Source: Planctomycetota bacterium
GTDB taxonomy: Bacteria > Planctomycetota > B15-G4
Length of the DNA stretch: 64,000 nucleotides
Reading direction: 5' to 3'
NCBI GenBank assembly: GCA_020638905.1
Contig: JACKHP010000012.1
Location: forward strand, 38,078-102,077
Within the stretch, counting starts at the first letter, position 1, and the number at the start of each line of letters is the position of its first letter. The position numbers and the translations under genes are program-made. A model generated the notes under the pieces. The model was not told the DNA's origin and ran no database searches. It worked only from the letters and a program-made list of their open reading frames with translations. This document shows, one piece after another, positions 25,559 through 36,453 of the stretch.

Positions 25559-27535
25559 ATGACCGAGTCGACCGAGCCCGCGTCCGTCCCCTCGCCGCAG
25601 GACAAGCGCGGCACTGGCCTCGGACTGGCCCTGGGCCTGTTCCTCTCGATGCTGCTCGCGGCGGCGCTCGTCATCCCCGCGGCGAAGGCCGGCATCACGC
25701 CCGGCGTGAGTCCGCTCGTCGTGCTGCTCGGCTGGGTGCTCTTCGGCGGCGCGATGGGGACGAAGCTCAAGCGCTTCCTGGCCATCAGCCAGGTCACCGG
25801 CTCGGCCGGCGCCGCGGTCACCGCGGGCGTCGTCTTCACCGCGCCGATCCTGCAGATCGTGGCGCGCAACCAGGGGCTCCCTGTGCCGCCGGTCGACGTG
25901 CCGGTGCTCATCCTCGCAGGCCTGGCCGGGTCGTTCCTCGGCTTCGGCTTCGTGGGGCTGGGCACGAAGCGCTTCCTGACCGACCCGCGCCTGCCGGCGC
26001 CCGAGGCGGTGGCCTGCGATCGCCTGATCGAGACCGCGGTCTCGAACCCCGAGCAGCGTCCGCGGCTGCTCACGTCGCTCGTGCCCGGCCTGCTCGGCGG
26101 CGCGATCGTCCAGGCGGGACTGTTCTTCCACTACCTGGAAGAAGAGGTCGGCAAGCTCACGCTGCCGGCGCCGTGGGGGCCCGCGGCGTGGATGACCGAC
26201 GAGGGCGGCAAGCCCCTGGGACAGCACGCGCACATCGACCTCCCCGTCGAGACGGCGCCGCTCTATCTCGGCATCGGTGCGCTGCTCACGCTGCCCACGG
26301 CGATCCTGGTCTTCCTCGGGGGACTGGTGAACGCGGCCACGGTGAGCTGGTCGGCGGCGCACCGCGCGACGGCTCCCACCGCGACCGATCCCGACGTGAC
26401 CTTCCGCTGGGTCGGCGGCGCGGCGATGGCGGTGGCCGTGCTCTACAGCCTCGTGATGTACGTCCTCGAGGGGCGCAGGAGCGCCGATCCCGTGGAAGGC
26501 GCGGAGCCGATCGACCAGTCGCTGCTCGAGCAGTCTCCCGGCGTGCGCCGCGGGCTCTACCTCTCGATCGTGCTCGGCATGGCCATGCTCGTCGCGATGA
26601 TGGTGCGCGTCGGCGCGCCGCTGCTCGACCTGGTGGTGATCGGCGCGGTGGCGCTCGTGCTCGTCTCGCTGCTCTCGGGCCTGGGTGGACTGCTCTCGCT
26701 GCAGGTCGGCAGCTCGGCCTCGCCCGTCTCGGGCACGGTCTTCATGGGCATGCTCGTGCTCGCGCTGACGGCCCTCGGCCTCGGTCTCGACGGTCACGCC
26801 GGCATCGCGTTCATCGTGCCGATCGTCGTGGCCGCGTGCGTGGCGATCTGCGCGGCGAACGACAGCAGCCAGGACTACAAGACGCTGCAGCTCAACGGCT
26901 TCACCGTGAGCGACGGCTTCTGGGGCCAGATCCTCGGACTCGTCGGCGGCGCGATCGTGGTGCCCGTCACGCTCTGGATCGCGCACCAGAGCAACCTCGA
27001 GATGGGCGGCCTGGGCCTCGGCGATGCCGATGCGCTCCCCGCGCCGCAGGCCAGCTTCTTCGGGACGGTGCTGAGCTCGCTGTTCCTCCCCAACGCGGTC
27101 CGCCCGTGGGGACCGATCGGGTTCGGCGCGGTGCTCGGACTGCTCGCCGTGGTCGTCGACCACGTCGGCAAGAGGCGCGGCATCATCCTCAGCTCGCTGG
27201 CCTTCGCCGTGGGCATCTACCTGCCCTCGTACATCGGCACCGGCATGATGCTCGGCGCCCTGGCGCGCTTCGCCGCCACGCGCAAGGTCTCGGAGACCAC
27301 GCACGAGGGCATCCTCGTGGCGGCCGGCCTGATCACCGGCCAGGCGCTCATGGAGCTGCTGGGCGGCATCCTGATCCTGCTGCTCGCCAAGGAGAGCGTC
27401 GAATCGATGTTCGCCGCGAAGGACGCCGCCGGCGAGTTCCTGACCTGGCCGCAGTCGATCGTCCAGGCGTCGCTCGTGTTCTTCCTGCTGCTGATCGGCA
27501 TGAACTACATGAAGCGCAGGAGGGTGGGGGCGTAG
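25559..27535 (+). CDS. OPT-family transporter
   Basis: A 658-residue protein from ATG 25559 with about 14-16 hydrophobic helices and few charged loops. The pattern matches the prokaryotic OPT/YSL family: G-T-K-L-K-R-F-L early, later D-S-S-Q-D-Y-K-T (a conserved OPT segment), and G-I-Y-L-P-S-Y-I-G-T-G near the C-terminus. Family members carry oligopeptides or metal chelates across the inner membrane. The substrate cannot be read from sequence. It sits after the hydrolase with a 121-bp gap. Its stop TAG (27533-27535) is only a dozen bases before repeat copy 2. Confidence 0.85.
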   Translation: MTESTEPASVPSPQDKRGTGLGLALGLFLSMLLAAALVIPAAKAGITPGVSPLVVLLGWVLFGGAMGTKLKRFLAISQVTGSAGAAVTAGVVFTAPILQIVARNQGLPVPPVDVPVLILAGLAGSFLGFGFVGLGTKRFLTDPRLPAPEAVACDRLIETAVSNPEQRPRLLTSLVPGLLGGAIVQAGLFFHYLEEEVGKLTLPAPWGPAAWMTDEGGKPLGQHAHIDLPVETAPLYLGIGALLTLPTAILVFLGGLVNAATVSWSAAHRATAPTATDPDVTFRWVGGAAMAVAVLYSLVMYVLEGRRSADPVEGAEPIDQSLLEQSPGVRRGLYLSIVLGMAMLVAMMVRVGAPLLDLVVIGAVALVLVSLLSGLGGLLSLQVGSSASPVSGTVFMGMLVLALTALGLGLDGHAGIAFIVPIVVAACVAICAANDSSQDYKTLQLNGFTVSDGFWGQILGLVGGAIVVPVTLWIAHQSNLEMGGLGLGDADALPAPQASFFGTVLSSLFLPNAVRPWGPIGFGAVLGLLAVVVDHVGKRRGIILSSLAFAVGIYLPSYIGTGMMLGALARFAATRKVSETTHEGILVAAGLITGQALMELLGGILILLLAKESVESMFAAKDAAGEFLTWPQSIVQASLVFFLLLIGMNYMKRRRVGA

Positions 27536-27565
27536 GTCAGCCCGTTGCGCGACGCGTCGGACGAC

Positions 27566-27609
27566 GTGGGACTGCGGCCAGGTGAAGAAACACCTGGCCT
27601 CCGTCCCAC
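27566..27609. other. Conserved hairpin at the left end of repeat copy 2
   Basis: Same stems as copy 1 (7 bp and 9 bp with a 3x3 internal loop), now with loop AAGAAA. All differences from copy 1 within the hairpin fall in this loop. Confidence 0.8.
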
Positions 27610-27781
27610 ATCGCCCGCCGCTGCCCGCGCGGCGCTCCCTTCGCGAGATGGAAGGATGAACTGCTTGGCGGACGCGAGCAAACCGCCGGCGTGACGCGGC
27701 GCCCACTCCGCACGCGCGGCGCTTCGGAGCGCTGTGTGCGCGCCCACTGACCATCGTCACGCAGCATCGCGCAGCTTCGGA

Positions 27782-28186
27782 CAGTCCTCGCCGCCTGCGG
27801 CGGCTGCGGAACTCGCAGCGCGCTGGGCATGCGCCTCGGGGCGCGCATTCCGGAGCGGGAGGAAGCTCAGCGCGCTGGGGCGCGGCTTCGCGGCGATTCG
27901 GGGCGCGCGTCGAGCCAAGGGATCTTTCGAAGCAGGTAGTGCGCGCCGCCGGGGTGAGTCTCGTGCGTGAGCATGATCGCGAAGTCTGACGGCTTCGAGT
28001 TGCGTGCCGGCTCGGGACGGCGTGCCGTCTGGTGTGAATCGCCGACGGCGCTGCGCCTGATACGCTGCGAGTCGGCGGGAAATGCCGGCGCTCGATCCTC
28101 GCGACTCGTGTCGAGCGTGCGGACCGGAGGAGCGCAGGGGGCGATCGCCCAGCGAGTTCCGCAGGCGCCGCAGGCGCCGAGGACTG
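27782..28186. repeat. Long-range 35-nt inverted repeat inside repeat copy 2
   Basis: Arms 27782-27816 and 28152-28186 match as reverse complements at 33 of 35 positions, one better than copy 1. The two remaining mismatches are the same C/G swaps as in copy 1. Confidence 0.7.
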
Positions 28187-28212
28187 CTCGAGCGGGGCGG
28201 TCGCCCCCGAGC
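28186..28212. other. Conserved hairpin at the right end of repeat copy 2
   Basis: Identical over 27 nt to 3426-3452: a 5-bp stem, a 3-nt bulge, a 6-bp G-C stem and a 2-nt loop. Confidence 0.65.
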
Positions 28213-28410
28213 ACCCGGAGTGTCCGCACACACGGATCTCCAGCAAGCGAGCCACCGCGTGGAGTCATCCCCCGCCGACCCGCCGACCGCAAGACTCGCC
28301 GATCACGCCTTGCCGCCGCCGCCGTCGCTTGGTGAGATAGGCGCCTGCGCACGGGCAGTGCGTTCCGCTTGCTCCGGGACCACCCCGAACCCCTGGGAGC
28401 CCCCCGAACG

Positions 28411-29154
28411 ATGAAGACCCTCGTGTTGCTCCGGCACGGCCAGAGCGAGTGGAACCAGGAGAACCGCTTCACCGGCTGGCACGACGTGGGGCTCACCGCG
28501 CAGGGCGAAGGCGAGGCGCGCGAGGCGGCGCGTCTGCTCGAGGAGGGCGGCTTCACCTTCGACGTGGCCTATACGTCCGTCCTCAAGCGCGCGATCAAGA
28601 CGCTCTGGATCACGCTCGAGGGCATGGATCTCATGTGGATCCCGGTGCACCGGCGCTGGCGGTTGAACGAGCGGCACTATGGTGCCCTGCAGGGCCTGAA
28701 CAAGGCCGAGACCGCGGCGGCGCACGGCGAGGCGCAGGTCAAGCTGTGGCGCCGGAGCTACGACGTCCCGCCGCCGGCGCTCACGCGCGACGACCCGCGT
28801 TGGCCGGGGCACGACCGGCGCTACGCCGGCCTGTCGCCGACGGAGGTCCCGCTCACCGAGTGCCTGAAGGACACGGTGGACCGCTTCCTGCCGGCATGGA
28901 ACGACGAGATCGCGCCGGCGGTGAAGGCGGGGCAGCGGGTGCTGATCGCCGCGCACGGCAACAGTCTGCGCGCGCTCGTGAAGCATCTCGACGGCATCAG
29001 CGACGAGGACATCGTCGGGCTCAACATCCCGACCGGCATCCCGCTCGTGTACGAACTCGAGGACGATCTGACGCCGATCCGCAGCCACTACCTCGGCGAT
29101 CCCGAGGCGGCGGCGCGTGCGGCCGCGGCGGTGGCGAACCAGGGCAAGGCCTGA
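28411..29154 (+). CDS. gpmA: 2,3-bisphosphoglycerate-dependent phosphoglycerate mutase
   Basis: A 247-residue product from ATG 28411. The catalytic R-H-G-Q-S-E-W-N motif begins at residue 8 (His9 is the phosphorylated residue), followed by G-W-H-D-V-G-L, E-R-H-Y-G-A-L-Q-G-L-N-K, and the second histidine in A-A-H-G-N-S-L-R-A. The length matches the family. It interconverts 3- and 2-phosphoglycerate in glycolysis. It is a single gene downstream of repeat copy 2 and ends 13 bp before the convergent FG-GAP gene, with no clear terminator between them. Confidence 0.96.
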   Translation: MKTLVLLRHGQSEWNQENRFTGWHDVGLTAQGEGEAREAARLLEEGGFTFDVAYTSVLKRAIKTLWITLEGMDLMWIPVHRRWRLNERHYGALQGLNKAETAAAHGEAQVKLWRRSYDVPPPALTRDDPRWPGHDRRYAGLSPTEVPLTECLKDTVDRFLPAWNDEIAPAVKAGQRVLIAAHGNSLRALVKHLDGISDEDIVGLNIPTGIPLVYELEDDLTPIRSHYLGDPEAAARAAAAVANQGKA

Positions 29155-29167
29155 GCGGGCGGCGTCG

Positions 29168-31555
29168 TCAGCGCGTGACGGGATCGCCCGCGGGCGGCGG
29201 GAGTTCGGCGAGCGGTTCGATCCGTCCGCTGCCCTCGACCACACGGTAGACGGCGTCGGGCGCGACGCCGTCGAAGCGCTCGGTGAGGCCGGGCGCGGGC
29301 CAGCGCACCTCGACCGCGACGATGCGGCGCGCGTCGCCCAGGCCGATCTCCTGCTGCAGGCTGGAGGACCCGAAGCTGCCGCCCGTGCCGACGGTGACGT
29401 ACACGTCGCGCGGCGAGCCGTCGGCGCGCTCGAGCGTGACACGTACGCGCGCGCCGATGGCCGAGCGGTTGCCGACGGTGCCTTCGAGCCGCAGGACGAT
29501 CCGGTGCCCCGCGTGGCCCGGGTTCAGGAACAGCGCGTTCTGGAAGCGGTCGCCGGAGTACGCGCCGCCCATCACCGCGTAGACGTCCTGGTCGCCGTCG
29601 CCGTCGATGTCGCCGAACGCGATGGCGTGCCCCTTCTGCAGGTGGCCGAAGCCGCCGGACGTGGTCACGTCGAGGAAGCGACGTCCCGCGTCGTTGCGGA
29701 AGGCGCGGTTGGGATAGAGCGCCATGAAGTCGGGCTCGCCGGTGCCGACGTACAGGTCGAGCCAGCCGTCGTCGTCGAGGTCGCCGAAGTTGCTGCCCAT
29801 GCCGAGCAGCAGCGTGTCGAGTCCGACGCGCTCGGTCACGTCCTCGAAGGTGCCGTCGCCGCGATTGCGATAGAGGTGGGGGAGCTCGCCGCCGGGCTTG
29901 CCGCCGAGCGCCTCGCGGGCCACGCGGCGCACCGAGAGCCACTGGTATCCGGACGCGAACAGGTCGGGACGTCCGTCGGCGTCGTAGTCGAAGAACCAGG
30001 TGGGGAAGCTCCACGCGGGCTCGGTCACGCCGGCCTGGGACGCCACGTCGACGAAGCGCCAGTCGCGCACGGGCGCCGCGGGCGCGCGCGACGTCGCGTC
30101 GGACGGCGCGGCGTCGCGCGCGCGTCCGTCGGCGGGGCCCAGGTTGTGCAGCAGCAGGTTCGGGCCGTCCTGGCGTGAGAGGTACAGGTCGGGACGTCCG
30201 TCGCCGTCGTAGTCGTCCGCGGCCACGCCCTTCACGTAGCCGAGCACGTCGACGCCTGAACGGGCGGCGCACTCGGTGAACGTCCCGTCGCCGTCGTTGT
30301 GGTACAGCTCGCAGGGATGCTTGCTGGCCGATTCGAGCGGCACCGACTCGTTGCCGACGAAGACGTCGAGCCAGCCGTCGCCGTCGTAGTCGACGAAGGC
30401 CGCCGTCTGCGTGGGGTGGAACGAGAGCATGCCGGCCGCCTCGGTCACGTCGGCGAAGCGTCCTCCGCCCAGGTTGCGCAGCAGCGAGTTCGGGACGGCG
30501 CCGGCCTCCTTGCGCCACGCGCCGCGCAGCAGCAGCACGTCGGGCAGGCCGTCGGAGTCGTAGTCGGCGTGCAGCATGTTCAGCCCGCCGGTGATGCCGA
30601 GCAGCCCGGACTCCTCGGTGCGGTCGTCGAAGCGTCCGTCGCCGCGGTTCACGAGGTAGCGCACCTGGTCGCGGAGGTCCCACGACGAGACGAGCAGGTC
30701 GAGGTCGCCGTCGAGGTCGAAGTCCTCCATGCACACGCCGCCGCACAGGCCCAGCACGTCGACGCCGCGTTCGCGCGCCACGTCGGGGAAGCGTCCGATG
30801 TCGTCGTCGGAGTCCCATGCCGAGGGCGGCACGAGCCACTCGTCCGGCACGCCGCCGGGGTATTCGCCCAGGGTCATCGCGGCGATGTTGAGCAGCCAGC
30901 GCGCCACGAGGTCGTTCGGGTGGCGCTCGAGGATGCCGGAGAACGTCTCGAACGCCTTGCGCGATCCCTCGGTGACCGTGTGGACGCCGTCGCCGCGGAT
31001 CGGCATGAGGCACGACTCGGTGCCGTGGTGCAGGACGCAGTTGTCCTGCTCGCCGAGGCGCAGCCAGCAGACTCCGATCAACTCCTCGATGCTCGTGACC
31101 ATGCCCTTCGAGAACGCCGGGCCCGCGGCGCGCATGTCGGCCAGCACCGGCTCGAAGACCTCGACCGCGGCGCGCGGGTCGCCCGACACGAGCAGCTCGC
31201 GCCCGAGCATGACGCGCGTCTCCATGCGGTCGCCGGGCGAGAGCGTGGGATCGTCGAGGCGCTCGCGATCGAGCACGGCGCGTTGGGCGCTCAGGTAGGG
31301 ATCCTGCGCCGGGTCCGCGTGCGCCGCGAGGTCGGCCAGGCGCGCCGCCATGCGCCCGGTCCCGTCGGACGGGTCGCCCGCCGTGCCGTCGCCGGACCCG
31401 CAGGCCGACGGGAGCGCGAAGAGGATCGCCCACGCCGCGCCGAGGAGGCGAGCGCGACGGGCGCGATGCGCCGCGCCGAGGAGGCGAGCGCGACGGGCGC
31501 GATGCCGGGGGTCGGCGGGAGCGGCCGGTTGCGTGCGGGCGAGCTGGGCGGACAT
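29168..31555 (-). CDS. FG-GAP repeat protein with ASPIC/UnbV domain
   Basis: A 795-residue exported protein from ATG 31555. The n-region of the signal is unusually long and arginine-rich because of a 36-bp tandem duplication. The hydrophobic part A-W-A-I-L-F-A-L-P-S-A-C ends in a possible lipobox. After a ~190-residue helical TPR-like region come at least seven FG-GAP/VCBS repeats with calcium-binding loops such as D-Y-D-G-D-G and D-I-D-G-D-G-D, forming a beta propeller. The last ~100 residues match the ASPIC/UnbV domain (N-R-S-A-I-G-A-R-V-R-V, later V-R-W-P). Such proteins are common in Planctomycetota and are probably adhesive or carbohydrate-binding. Confidence 0.88.
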   Translation of the reverse strand: MSAQLARTQPAAPADPRHRARRARLLGAAHRARRARLLGAAWAILFALPSACGSGDGTAGDPSDGTGRMAARLADLAAHADPAQDPYLSAQRAVLDRERLDDPTLSPGDRMETRVMLGRELLVSGDPRAAVEVFEPVLADMRAAGPAFSKGMVTSIEELIGVCWLRLGEQDNCVLHHGTESCLMPIRGDGVHTVTEGSRKAFETFSGILERHPNDLVARWLLNIAAMTLGEYPGGVPDEWLVPPSAWDSDDDIGRFPDVARERGVDVLGLCGGVCMEDFDLDGDLDLLVSSWDLRDQVRYLVNRGDGRFDDRTEESGLLGITGGLNMLHADYDSDGLPDVLLLRGAWRKEAGAVPNSLLRNLGGGRFADVTEAAGMLSFHPTQTAAFVDYDGDGWLDVFVGNESVPLESASKHPCELYHNDGDGTFTECAARSGVDVLGYVKGVAADDYDGDGRPDLYLSRQDGPNLLLHNLGPADGRARDAAPSDATSRAPAAPVRDWRFVDVASQAGVTEPAWSFPTWFFDYDADGRPDLFASGYQWLSVRRVAREALGGKPGGELPHLYRNRGDGTFEDVTERVGLDTLLLGMGSNFGDLDDDGWLDLYVGTGEPDFMALYPNRAFRNDAGRRFLDVTTSGGFGHLQKGHAIAFGDIDGDGDQDVYAVMGGAYSGDRFQNALFLNPGHAGHRIVLRLEGTVGNRSAIGARVRVTLERADGSPRDVYVTVGTGGSFGSSSLQQEIGLGDARRIVAVEVRWPAPGLTERFDGVAPDAVYRVVEGSGRIEPLAELPPPAGDPVTR
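31433..31505 (-). repeat. Perfect 36-bp tandem duplication in a signal peptide
   Basis: Units 31433-31468 and 31469-31504 are identical. Being 36 bp, the repeat keeps frame and duplicates twelve residues (R-R-A-R-L-L-G-A-A-H-R-A register) in the n-region of the FG-GAP protein signal sequence. Confidence 0.9.
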
Positions 31556-31710
31556 CGCGGCATCGTAGCAGCGGTCGGGAGCCCGTCGCAGCGCGCGCGA
31601 CCCGCGTGCGTCTCCGTCGTCGACGGGACGTCCGCGCGACGTCCCGGAGCACCCGACGGGCCGCCGCGACCCGCGCGGGTTCGCGGCGGCGCGCCGACGC
31701 CGTCGTCCCC

Positions 31711-33492
31711 TCAGAGGATGAGCGTCGAGACCACCGGCGTCAGGCTCAGCGAGCCGGACGACGAGATCGCCACCTGGGCGAAGACCGTGAGCAGCAGCCC
31801 GGCCGCCTCGGGCGGGATCGGCAGCGTGAGGGCCGCGAGTCCCGCGGCGTCGAGCGGCAGCGCGACGATCGCGAAGTTGTTCACCAGGAACGGCTGACCC
31901 TTGAACGGCAGCGTCGTGCCGTCGAGCGCGAGCACGAAGAAGCTCGTGTCGCCGACCTTGGCGCCCCACTGGTAGGGGATGGTCGGGTCGCCGCTGAACT
32001 GGAACACCACCGACGGTCCGACGAACTTCGGCGGATCGGTCTCGGTGTAGCTCAGCGTGACCGTGTTGCTGACGCCGCCGGCGTTCACGAGCTGCACCGA
32101 CTTGGCGCCCAGCGAGCTGGGCGTGGGCGGCACGAAGGTGATGCGCGTGTCGCTCGTCGCCGACCAGCCGCCGACCCCCTTGGGGAGTTCGACGCCGTCG
32201 ACCAGCACCTGCTTGACCTTGAGGTAGTCGACCGGACCGTCGACCGTGATCGTGCCGCCGCCCAGCGCGGGCACGCTGTCGGGCGTGAGCGACGAGATGA
32301 CCGGTGGCGGCGGCGGCACCGCGTCGTCGAGACAGGTCACCGAGTCGCGCTTGTTCGAGATGGCGTTCTTGGCCGACGTGCCGAAGGTGGTCACGTTGCC
32401 GGCGCAGCCGCCGAGGCCCGAGCACATGATGTAGCAGGTGGACTGTCCGTCGCAGTGCTGCGCGCTCCAGTTGTGCCCGAGCTCGTGCGCGGTGAGTCCG
32501 GCGCGGAACGACTTGTTCGTCGTGTAGTTCGACTGGGACAGGCCGTACGCGTTGCCGAGCGAGCAGATCACGTTGAGCTGTGCGATGCCGATCACCGAGC
32601 CGTCGATGTTGCGTCCGGTGAAGAGGTGCGCCACGTCGCGCACGACGCCGCCCTGGTTCGCGTTCCACTCGGCGGCGAACTGGCCGAGCAGCGTGCCCGG
32701 GCTGGTCGACGTGTACGGGTCGGCCGACGTGGTCCGCACGAGGATGGTCGTGATCGTGTAGAGGATGTCGACATCGGCCTCGTAGATGGCGTCGACGCGG
32801 TTGACGATGTCCTCGATGTCGAGCTCGGTGTTCGGGACCGAGCTGCCGTTCCACTGGTAGAACTCGAAGTCGGCGTCGAGCGCGATCTCGCACACCTTCG
32901 CGTCGGCGAGGCCGGCGTAGCCTGCGGGGGAGGGCGGCGCGTCGTGCGCGGCGGCGGCGGCGACCCCGCACTGCAGGCCGCGGTCGATCGCGTCGGACGC
33001 CCGGTACACGACGTACGCGTCGTCCGCGAACGACGGGTCGAGCGGAGCCGCGGGGGAGATGCCCCAGGTCTCGACCGGCGTGGTCACGGTCACGTCGAGC
33101 CGTCCGTCGGCGAGCGAGCCGGCGACGCGGCTGCCGGGCACCTCGAGCAGCGTGCCGCGCACCGTGGTCGGGGCCGGCGCCTCGACGGCGTGCAGGCCGC
33201 GTCCGTCGTCGACGAGCAGGGTGAAGTCGGGCGCGCGCAGCGAGTGGGGCAGCAGTGCCAGCGTGAACGGCGTGTCACCGAGCACCACGCGCACGAGCGT
33301 CTCCCCGCCGGACGCGGCCTCGACGGACAGCGTCTGGACCGTGAAGTCGCCCACGTCCAGCGCGGCGACCAGCGCGTCGGCGGACATCGAGGGCAGCGCG
33401 CGCGCCGGGATCGGCTGGCTCTGGGCGGCGACGGACGAGAGCAGCACGGACCCTGCGCAGAGGGCCGCGACGAGGGCGCGGATGGGTGACAT
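31711..33492 (-). CDS. Secreted reprolysin-like zinc metalloprotease
   Basis: A 593-residue product from ATG 33492 with signal peptide M-S-P-I-R-A-L-V-A-A-L-C-A-G. A ~170-residue propeptide-like region precedes the catalytic domain, which contains H-E-L-G-H-N-W-S-A-Q-H (three zinc histidines and catalytic Glu of the metzincin type) and a Met-turn in Y-I-M-C-S-G. These are the features of M12B-like reprolysins. Several cysteines could form disulfides. After a Pro-rich linker comes an IPT/TIG-like domain (I-S-S-L-T-P-D-S-V), then a ~100-residue beta-rich C-terminal module like that of the protein at 594-2759. It is exported, probably digesting external protein. Confidence 0.9.
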   Translation of the reverse strand: MSPIRALVAALCAGSVLLSSVAAQSQPIPARALPSMSADALVAALDVGDFTVQTLSVEAASGGETLVRVVLGDTPFTLALLPHSLRAPDFTLLVDDGRGLHAVEAPAPTTVRGTLLEVPGSRVAGSLADGRLDVTVTTPVETWGISPAAPLDPSFADDAYVVYRASDAIDRGLQCGVAAAAAHDAPPSPAGYAGLADAKVCEIALDADFEFYQWNGSSVPNTELDIEDIVNRVDAIYEADVDILYTITTILVRTTSADPYTSTSPGTLLGQFAAEWNANQGGVVRDVAHLFTGRNIDGSVIGIAQLNVICSLGNAYGLSQSNYTTNKSFRAGLTAHELGHNWSAQHCDGQSTCYIMCSGLGGCAGNVTTFGTSAKNAISNKRDSVTCLDDAVPPPPPVISSLTPDSVPALGGGTITVDGPVDYLKVKQVLVDGVELPKGVGGWSATSDTRITFVPPTPSSLGAKSVQLVNAGGVSNTVTLSYTETDPPKFVGPSVVFQFSGDPTIPYQWGAKVGDTSFFVLALDGTTLPFKGQPFLVNNFAIVALPLDAAGLAALTLPIPPEAAGLLLTVFAQVAISSSGSLSLTPVVSTLIL

Positions 33493-33771
33493 CGGGGACT
33501 CCGGGTGGTGAGGGGCGCACCGCCGGCAGCTTCGGGGAGCGGAGGTGCGCCGAGCGCCAGTCTACGCGACATCTCCCGGATCGACGACCCGACGCCGGAC
33601 GGGTGCCGGATCGGCGGACGGCCCACGCGTCTCGTCCCCGTCGACGTGGGATGCGTGCCCCACGCCGGAGAGGACGCCCGACGACCGTGCGTCGATCGAC
33701 GCCGCGTCCGTGTGCAGCGGGGATCCGGCGACGATCCGGCCCGCGCTGCGGGCGCGAGCCTGCGCGCCGCG

Positions 33772-34518
33772 TCAGCGGCCGCCGAGGGCCGCGCGCCGGA
33801 AGTCCTTGTTCATCTCGCCGATGAAGTCGCGGCTGATGTCCTTCGGGCAGACCGCCTCGCACTCGTAGTAGTTGCGGCAGTTGCCGAAGCCCTCGCCGTC
33901 CATGGCCGAGACCATCGCGCCCACGCGGCGCGTGCGCTCGGGCTGGCCCTGGGGCAGGTGCGCGAGGTGCCCGACCTTGGCCGACACGAACAGCATCGCC
34001 GAGGCGTTCGGACAGGCCGCGACGCACGCGCCGCAGCCGATGCAGGCCGCGGCGTCCATGGCCTTGTCGGCCTCTTCCTTGCCGATCGGGACCGCGTTCG
34101 CGTCGGGCGCGCCGCCGGTGTTCACCGAGACGTAGCCGCCGGCCTGCAGCACGCGATCGAACGACGAGCGGTCGACGGCGAGGTCTTTCACCACCGGGAA
34201 GGCACGTGCTCGGAACGGCTCGATGTCGATCGTGTCGCCGTCCTTGAACGAGCGCATGTGGAGCTGGCAGGTCGTCGTGGCGCGCTGCGGACCGTGCGCG
34301 ACGCCGTTGATCACGAGCGAGCACATGCCGCAGATGCCCTCGCGGCAGTCGTGGTCGAACGCGATCGCCTCCTTGCCCTCGCCCATGAGCTGCTCGTTGA
34401 GCAGGTCGAGCATCTCGAGGAAGGACGTGTCGGGGCTGATGTCCTTGAGGTAGTGGGTCTCCATCCGACCCGCGTCCTGGGGACCCTTCTGGCGCCAGAC
34501 GTTCAGCGTGAGGTTCAT
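33772..34518 (-). CDS. sdhB: Succinate dehydrogenase iron-sulfur subunit
   Basis: A 248-residue product from ATG 34518. The 2Fe-2S site is C-R-E-G-I-C-G-M-C-S followed by a later C in T-T-C-Q-L. The 4Fe-4S and 3Fe-4S sites come from C-I-G-C-G-A-C-V-A-A-C-P and C-R-N-Y-Y-E-C-E-A-V-C-P. It transfers electrons from the flavin of SdhA to the quinone site in SdhC. It is the last gene of sdhCAB, 15 bp after sdhA. The cysteine layout and gene order fit the class with one large cytochrome b subunit. Confidence 0.96.
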   Translation of the reverse strand: MNLTLNVWRQKGPQDAGRMETHYLKDISPDTSFLEMLDLLNEQLMGEGKEAIAFDHDCREGICGMCSLVINGVAHGPQRATTTCQLHMRSFKDGDTIDIEPFRARAFPVVKDLAVDRSSFDRVLQAGGYVSVNTGGAPDANAVPIGKEEADKAMDAAACIGCGACVAACPNASAMLFVSAKVGHLAHLPQGQPERTRRVGAMVSAMDGEGFGNCRNYYECEAVCPKDISRDFIGEMNKDFRRAALGGR

Positions 34519-34533
34519 CGTCGTGTCCCGTCT

Positions 34534-36447
<1,914 letters not shown>

Positions 36448-36453
36448 GGCGGG

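Larger units (their letters stand above)
27548..28291. repeat. Dispersed ~743-bp structured repeat, copy 2
   Basis: The second copy of the element at 2788-3530, in the same orientation, offset 24760 bases. It lies between co-directional genes, 12 bp after the OPT stop and 119 bp before gpmA. Weak similarity reaches left to GGTC at 27535 with a 1-base indel. Both copies stay open in a minus-strand frame, but so do most frames at this GC content. There is no transposase and no matching target-site duplication, and no obvious ribosome site for an internal gene. Confidence 0.9.

Noticed and set aside
24806..28255. A 1149-codon minus-strand open frame crossing the OPT gene and repeat copy 2
   Set aside because: It is antisense to a clear transporter gene, its translation is Arg/Glu/His-rich noise, and mismatches between repeat copies do not show coding bias in this frame.
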